Position numbers and translations under genes: made by a program
Source of the DNA: Eimeria necatrix
Lineage: Eukaryota; Apicomplexa; Conoidasida; Eucoccidiorida; Eimeriidae
Direction of reading: 5' to 3'
NCBI RefSeq assembly: GCF_000499385.1
Contig: NW_013654845.1
Span: 1-30,000, forward strand
DNA length: 30,000 bases
Part shown: piece after piece, positions 29,509 through 30,000 of the stretch
How the letters are laid out: each line of letters opens with the position of its first letter
Numbering within the stretch: the first letter of the stretch is position 1
Notes under the pieces: model-generated
The model's database searches: none
Seen by the model: only the letters and a program-made list of their open reading frames with translations
Told to the model about the DNA's origin: nothing

Positions 29509-29847
29509 AGCTGGGTGGGCTGCTGCAGCAGCTCTGTGGGCTGCTGCAGCAGCTGTGTGGGCTGCTGCAGCAGCTGTGTGGGCTGCTGCAGCAGCTGCTG
29601 CAGCAGCTGTGTGGGCTGCTGCTGCTGCTGCTGCTGCAGCTGCTGCAGCAGCAGCTGCTGCTGCTGCTGTGTGGGCTGCTGCAGCAGCAGCTGCTGCTGC
29701 TGTGTGGGCTGCTGCATGCGCTGCTGCAGCAGCTGTGTGAGCTGCTGCAGCGGCAGATGCACGTGCTGCTACAGGCGCTGCTGCTGTAGGTGCAGGTGCT
29801 GCTAAAGCTGCTGCAGCTGTAGGTGCAGCTGCTGCTAAAGCTGCAGG

Positions 29848-29886
<39 letters not shown>

Positions 29887-30000
29887 GGGAGGTGGAGCAG
29901 CCGGGAGGCGAGGGCCTCGTGGCTTCGAGAGGCTTTGTGGGGTTTGGGCTGAAGCAAAGGGAAGCAAAGGACTCATTTTGCTGCTGCTGCTGCTGCTGCT
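29469..30000. repeat. (CTG)n and TGTGTGGGCTGCTGCAGCAG array in the first NTF2 intron
   Basis: (CTG)13 at 29469-29507 is followed to about 29745 by units of 'tgtgtgggctgctgcagcag' with expanded CTG runs, then degenerate CTG with 'taggtgcag' spacers, and CTG runs at about 29850-29885 and to the window's end. The 29888-29980 stretch between them is unique sequence without NTF2-like codons. Confidence 0.9.

Noticed and set aside
28906..29976. 356-residue minus frame treated as one protein with a long poly-Ala N-terminus
   Set aside because: Only 29274-29452 matches NTF2. The poly-Ala part is the CTG-array intron, and the downstream part runs through donor and AT repeats.

Overview
The window looks like nuclear DNA of a coccidian apicomplexan, most probably an Eimeria species. 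The grounds are: intron-rich genes with clean GT-AG borders; dense (CAG)n/(CTG)n tracts that are read as poly-Ala or poly-Gln inside exons and also fill introns; and a sharp change near 9.7 kb from repeat-poor DNA to DNA crowded with triplet and AT-rich arrays. This matches the alternating repeat-poor/repeat-rich chromosome segments described for E. tenella. Species assignment is inference; no marker gene fixes it.

Positions 1-9,700 are repeat-poor. The only moderately supported gene is a small minus-strand reading frame (4466-5089) with a signal-like N-terminus and one strong membrane segment. To its left are two sets of old tandem duplications. One has a unit of about 680 bp, in three copies between 1 and 1790. 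The other has a unit of about 250 bp, in two copies between 3441 and 3935. Both keep related minus-strand reading frames, so they look like duplicated exons of a decayed or unresolved gene family. On the right (5626-7200, plus strand) are exon-like open stretches that I could not assemble.

Positions 9,800-30,000 hold five genes whose exons I assembled by hand: (1) 9801-13903 (+), a CWF19L1/Drn1-type lariat-metabolism factor with an RRM inserted between its two halves and one GC-AG intron; (2) 16161-17509 (+), a complete 223-residue 1-Cys (Prx6-type) peroxiredoxin; (3) 19736-21625 (+), a signal-peptide protein with about 160 residues of Gly-Ile-Asn-Gly four-residue repeats; (4) 22498-25714 (+), a seven-exon octopine/nopaline (opine) dehydrogenase-family enzyme; (5) 27479 to beyond the right edge (-), nuclear transport factor 2 (NTF2), with its first exon outside the window and a 35-base last exon separated by a 1.2 kb repeat-filled intron.

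Genes 1-4 all run left to right; NTF2 converges on the opine dehydrogenase. The 1.8 kb between these two stops is T-rich, low-complexity sequence plus CTGCAG repeats. The genes do not form a pathway: they are RNA processing, redox defence, a secreted protein, NADH-linked metabolism and nuclear import. What unites them is architecture. The triplet arrays repeatedly sit directly against splice sites, and one intron opens with (CTG)17 and closes with (CAG)14, which could pair in the transcript.
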